8,384 nt of DNA from Clostridiales bacterium (GTDB taxonomy: Bacteria > Bacillota > Clostridia > Peptostreptococcales > Anaerovoracaceae). Positions 5,779-8,384 of the stretch are shown here, in pieces; the first letter of the stretch is position 1; every line of letters begins with the position of its first letter. Made by a program: the position numbers and the translations under genes. The stretch spans positions 1 through 8,384 of the forward strand of contig JAAYHT010000191.1 in NCBI GenBank assembly GCA_012735285.1, read 5' to 3'. The notes beneath the pieces were generated by a model. The model saw nothing but the letters and a program-made list of their open reading frames with translations, was not told the DNA's origin and did no database searches.

Positions 5779-6711
5779 TTATTCCCTTTCTGGATTTGTT
5801 AGTATTTCATCATATACATCAACTGTTTTTACCCTAACATTTTTATCTCCATCCTGTTCATAATAATATGAACTTTCTACGAGTGAGTACTCCCCATCGC
5901 TAGTAATAACGGATACCGGTGTAAATATAAATTCCCCGCTAATATCTTTTACATACACACCGGGCTTACCATCCTTTGCCGTAATGCTCCTGTTAGGGAC
6001 AAGCAGACCCTCATAATCTGCTGTGATAATCTCAGCGTCAATTTTCCTTAGCTTACATAAATCTTGATAATAACATTTAAACTCTGCTATAACTAACCAG
6101 CTTCCGTTATCATCTATTATGTCAAAAGTACGGCCTTTTACTTGGCCTAGAGGAAGGTTTAAATATATAGTATCTCCTTAGGTATATTTTAAAAGCTCAT
6201 TAGATTCTACCCAAAATACTACATACCATACAGTATTATCTACAGCCTTGTATAATGGTTCCCCTGCAATAGCCGACTCTCTTTTAATATTATTTACTGT
6301 TATTTGAAGTTCTTCAATTTGCTTTCTATTTAAAGATGCCATTGTTTCAGGTGTGAATACTTCCTCACAACCGTCCACATAATAGCTAACTAACCTGTTT
6401 TCATTAGCCACATAGCTAATACCAGAAGGAAGAATATCAATTATTTTACTTCCTTTCCTTACAAGCTCCCCTTCTTCATAGTAATACTGTATAGTTCCTG
6501 AATCAGCAGCTGTATAAACTATTTCATCACGCACAAAATAGCAAGTCACATTATCAACAATTTGAATATTGCCATACTTGACTATGGTGGTTCTTGTGAA
6601 AGCATCCGTTACCATCGGCAATAAATATATTATTGAAAAAAGGACTAGTACAGCTAGTATAAACAGGTATATCAGTATTCTTTTTATCCGACCCTTTGTC
6701 TTTTTTTTCAT
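5779..6711 (-). pseudogene. HlyD-like membrane-anchored protein gene, broken by an in-frame TAA
   Basis: A minus-strand frame encodes a basic N-terminus (MKKKTKGRIKR), one membrane helix (about residues 12-31), and an extracellular part resembling the HlyD/membrane-fusion family of Clostridia. It has a beta-hairpin-like stretch with YYYEEGELVRKGSKI (lipoyl-like) and later AGEPLYKAVDN. After 177 codons it meets TAA at 6178-6180. The same frame continues for 132 codons to TAA at 5779-5781 without any ATG, and that part (GDTIYLNLPLGQVKGR, LLVPNRSI, DGKPGVYVKD) reads as the natural C-terminal half. No start codon follows the AAGGAG just after the stop. A single change from GAA or AAA to TAA would explain the break. 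It could also be a sequence error. The start at 6711 is chosen because the ATG at 6789 lies within a terminator. Confidence 0.8.
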
Positions 6712-6717
6712 AACATC

Positions 6718-6746
6718 ATTATATACATCTCCATCTCCTACATCAA
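6718..6746 (-). promoter_or_regulatory. Sigma-A type promoter for the ylmE-sepF-divIVA operon
   Basis: On the minus strand TTGATG (6741-6746) and a perfect TATAAT (6718-6723) are separated by exactly 17 bases. The element lies after the hydrogenase terminator and just before the first gene of the operon. Transcription would begin about seven bases after the -10 box, at or next to base 6711, which is the A of the chosen ATG. If so, the first gene is leaderless, or its true start is elsewhere. It should still serve ylmE and the genes behind it. Confidence 0.6.
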
Positions 6747-6772
6747 GACTTGTTCTCCTCCAAAAGCTGACT

Positions 6773-6810
6773 AAAAAAACTGCTGTCATACTAAATCGAT
6801 AGACAGCAGT
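6773..6810 (-). terminator. Rho-independent terminator of the hydrogenase gene
   Basis: On the minus strand ACTGCTGTC (6802-6810) and GACAGCAGT (6779-6787) form a perfect nine-base-pair stem with a 14-base loop. Six more T follow the closing T of the stem (6773-6778). It begins about 30 bases after the hydrogenase stop codon. The plus strand has A rather than T after the hairpin, so it acts in the minus direction only. Confidence 0.88.
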
Positions 6811-6840
6811 AAAAAATATGTAAAACTTTGACCCTGATAC

Positions 6841-8384
6841 TTATACTTTCTTGTAATGGACATGTAGTAGTTCATGTGCCCTATCTTTCAGCAGGCCCTC
6901 ATACAGGGGCGGTATAAAGGGATTTTCGTCGGAATGCCTGAGATTTGTCTGTTTATCTGATGCATAAAGGCTCTCTGTTCTTCTTCTCTTTTTATCTGCC
7001 AAGCCAAAGGGCTGACCAGCTCCCCCTACACAACCTCCAGGACAGGCCATAACTTCGACAAAATGGTATTCTGCTTCACCTGAATTCATTATTTGAATTA
7101 ATCTTTCAGCATTACCAAGACCATTTACCACAGCTATCCTTATAGCATCTCCTTCTTCGTTGATAGGAAATTCAAATTCCTTAATACCCTCCATACCCCT
7201 GACTCCGCTAAACTTAATATTGTCAATACTGGTATAAGTCTTATCCTGAATAAATTTACGGATAACTGCCTCGGTAACCCCTCCAGTTGTGCCGAAAATC
7301 AAGCCACCGCCGCTAAACATGCCGAAAGGTAAATCATGGGCTTCAGGTTCAAGTTCCTTAAAGACGATGCCAGCCTCCGTAATCATATCAGCTAAGCCTT
7401 CTGTAGAAATAACCGCATCCACATCATAGTATCCGTCGGTGATAAATTCTTCTCGCCGTGCCTCCATTTTTTTTGCTGTGCAAGGCATGATGGATACAAC
7501 GAAGGTTTCACGGTCATCATCTTGATACTTATCTTTCATATAGGACTTGACCAAGGATCCAAACATCTGTTGAGGAGATTTACAGGTCGACACCTGGGGC
7601 ATCAGTTCCGGATGCTTATTTTCCACATACCTTACCCAGGCCGGGCAGCATGATGTAAATAAGGGGAGTTTTTCTCCTCTTTCCAACTTACTTAAAAATT
7701 CATTTGTCTCTTCAATAACAGTAAGGTCCGCAGTAAAAGAGGTGTCATAGACTTCATCAAAGCCAAGTTTGCGGAGGGCGGCAATTATCAATGGCATAAC
7801 ATTCTCACTGTTTTGAAAACCAAATAATTCGCCAAGGCCCACACGTACTGCCGGGGCAACCTGGGCTACAACCCGCTTTTTCTTATCATAAATAGCATCC
7901 CAGACTGCAGGCACATCATTTTTAATAGTGATTGCCCCTGTTGGACAAACAGCAGCGCACTGGCCACAGCTTACACATTCCGTCTCACTTATTGGCATGT
8001 TAAAGGCCGGACATACCATCATATCATAACCCCTAAAGGCAAAATCTATAGCCCCTACATTCTGGGTCTCGCTGCACATTCGTACACAGTCACCGCAGAG
8101 TATGCATTTGTTAGGATTTCTGCTTATAGCCATACTTGAATCATCAATGGGGTATTCATCTTTAAATGCTTTTTCTGTTTTATCAAAACGCACCTCATCG
8201 ATACCAAACCTTTTTGCTATAGTCTGGAGTTTGCAGTTTCCACTCTTAGAGCAGGTCGTGCATTCTCTGCAGTGGGAAGCCAAGAGCATCCGCAGAATGG
8301 TCTTACGGTGTTTATTTAGCTTAGGAGTGTTTGTTCTAACCTCCATTTTATGTACCGGTGGTGTTGAGCAGGATGCAATAACAT
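6841..8384 (-). CDS. hydA: [FeFe] hydrogenase catalytic subunit, N-terminus beyond window
   Basis: This enzyme interconverts protons and H2 and probably disposes of fermentation electrons in the cytoplasm. The frame is open to the window edge: twelve codons before the ATG at 8346 read VIASCSTPPVHK, the end of the N-terminal [2Fe-2S] ferredoxin domain. That ATG is therefore internal, and 513 residues are visible. Numbering from it, His25, Cys29, Cys32 and Cys38 bind a His-ligated [4Fe-4S] cluster. CILCGDC (81-87, plus Cys91) and CVSCGQC (124-130, plus Cys134) form two more clusters. H-cluster motifs are TSCCPAW (231-237), MPCTAKKMEARR (287-298) and EVMACPGGCVGG (431-442), giving ligands Cys234, Cys289, Cys435 and Cys439 plus proton-relay Cys233. 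A small-subunit-like tail ends the protein. The inferred full length near 580 suggests an HndD/HydA-type subunit of an NAD(P)- or bifurcating complex, but partner genes are not in view. Confidence 0.95.
   Translation of the reverse strand, partial: VIASCSTPPVHKMEVRTNTPKLNKHRKTILRMLLASHCRECTTCSKSGNCKLQTIAKRFGIDEVRFDKTEKAFKDEYPIDDSSMAISRNPNKCILCGDCVRMCSETQNVGAIDFAFRGYDMMVCPAFNMPISETECVSCGQCAAVCPTGAITIKNDVPAVWDAIYDKKKRVVAQVAPAVRVGLGELFGFQNSENVMPLIIAALRKLGFDEVYDTSFTADLTVIEETNEFLSKLERGEKLPLFTSCCPAWVRYVENKHPELMPQVSTCKSPQQMFGSLVKSYMKDKYQDDDRETFVVSIMPCTAKKMEARREEFITDGYYDVDAVISTEGLADMITEAGIVFKELEPEAHDLPFGMFSGGGLIFGTTGGVTEAVIRKFIQDKTYTSIDNIKFSGVRGMEGIKEFEFPINEEGDAIRIAVVNGLGNAERLIQIMNSGEAEYHFVEVMACPGGCVGGAGQPFGLADKKRRRTESLYASDKQTNLRHSDENPFIPPLYEGLLKDRAHELLHVHYKKV

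Noticed and set aside
6165..6180. Independent restart of translation after the TAA, using the AAGGAG that follows it
   Set aside because: No ATG, GTG or TTG lies at a workable distance, and the 132-codon remainder contains no ATG at all, so it is the second half of a broken gene.
6712..6789. Longer N-terminus for the HlyD-like protein starting at 6789
   Set aside because: The ATG lies within the stem-loop of the hydrogenase terminator, and the promoter at 6718-6746 lies inside this extension, so it would not be transcribed from that promoter.
3268..6802. Plus-strand frames opposite lspA, divIVA, ylmE and the HlyD-like gene (3268-3468, 3922-4161, 5237-5521, 6569-6802)
   Set aside because: Each is antisense to a recognised gene and shows no domain or promoter of its own.
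8344..8346. ATG at 8346 as the hydrogenase start
   Set aside because: The frame stays open upstream to the window edge and encodes the end of the N-terminal [2Fe-2S] domain (ASCST), so this ATG is internal.
1..8384. CRISPR array, tRNA or rRNA genes, insertion sequences or phage genes
   Set aside because: No regularly spaced repeats, RNA-gene signatures, transposase-like or phage-like frames were seen on either strand.

Overview
The window looks like chromosomal DNA from a low-GC, anaerobic member of the Clostridia. The bases are visibly AT-rich and Shine-Dalgarno sites of the GGAGG type precede most genes. The gene order is of the Firmicutes ylm-divIVA type, and there is an oxygen-sensitive [FeFe] hydrogenase with its accessory iron-sulfur domains. 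I cannot name a genus.

Left part (1-1983): the 5' end of a yicC/yloC-type endoribonuclease gene on the minus strand faces away from rqcH (yloA, NFACT family) on the plus strand. RqcH is the bacterial ribosome-quality-control factor that marks stalled nascent chains. Their 123-base AT-rich intergenic region must hold both promoters.

Middle left (1984-2340): a good extended -10 promoter drives a 47-codon gene for a six-cysteine, zinc-ribbon-like protein that I do not recognise. Its surroundings are unusually structured. Two 12-bp direct repeats lie 21 bp apart upstream of the promoter, a 12-bp-armed palindrome sits on the expected transcription start, a terminator-like hairpin follows the gene, and a 15-bp exact inverted repeat brackets the gene. 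This is the least explained part of the window.

Centre (2312-6746): a tightly packed minus-strand operon runs, in transcription order, HlyD-like membrane-anchored protein (broken), ylmE (PLP-binding YggS family), sepF, yggT/ylmG, divIVA, lspA, rluD-type pseudouridine synthase. Genes are 0 to 26 bases apart or overlap, so translational coupling is likely. The cluster joins FtsZ-ring assembly (SepF), pole and septum marking (DivIVA), lipoprotein maturation (LspA) and rRNA modification (RluD-like). The ylmH and ileS genes found in the Bacillus subtilis version of this cluster are absent here. The first gene carries an in-frame TAA, after which the same frame stays open for 132 codons with recognisable family-like sequence and no ATG, so it is called a pseudogene (or a sequence error). 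Its promoter puts the expected start of transcription at or next to its ATG.

Right part (6773-8384): a strong rho-independent terminator separates the operon from a minus-strand [FeFe] hydrogenase catalytic subunit. Its reading frame stays open to the window edge, so the N-terminal [2Fe-2S] domain is cut off by the window rather than missing.

No tRNA, rRNA, insertion sequence, CRISPR array or prophage gene was seen. Most of the window is core housekeeping sequence. The points worth checking are the small Cys-rich gene and its repeats, the broken HlyD-like gene, and single-residue departures in conserved motifs of LspA, the RluD-like protein and RqcH.
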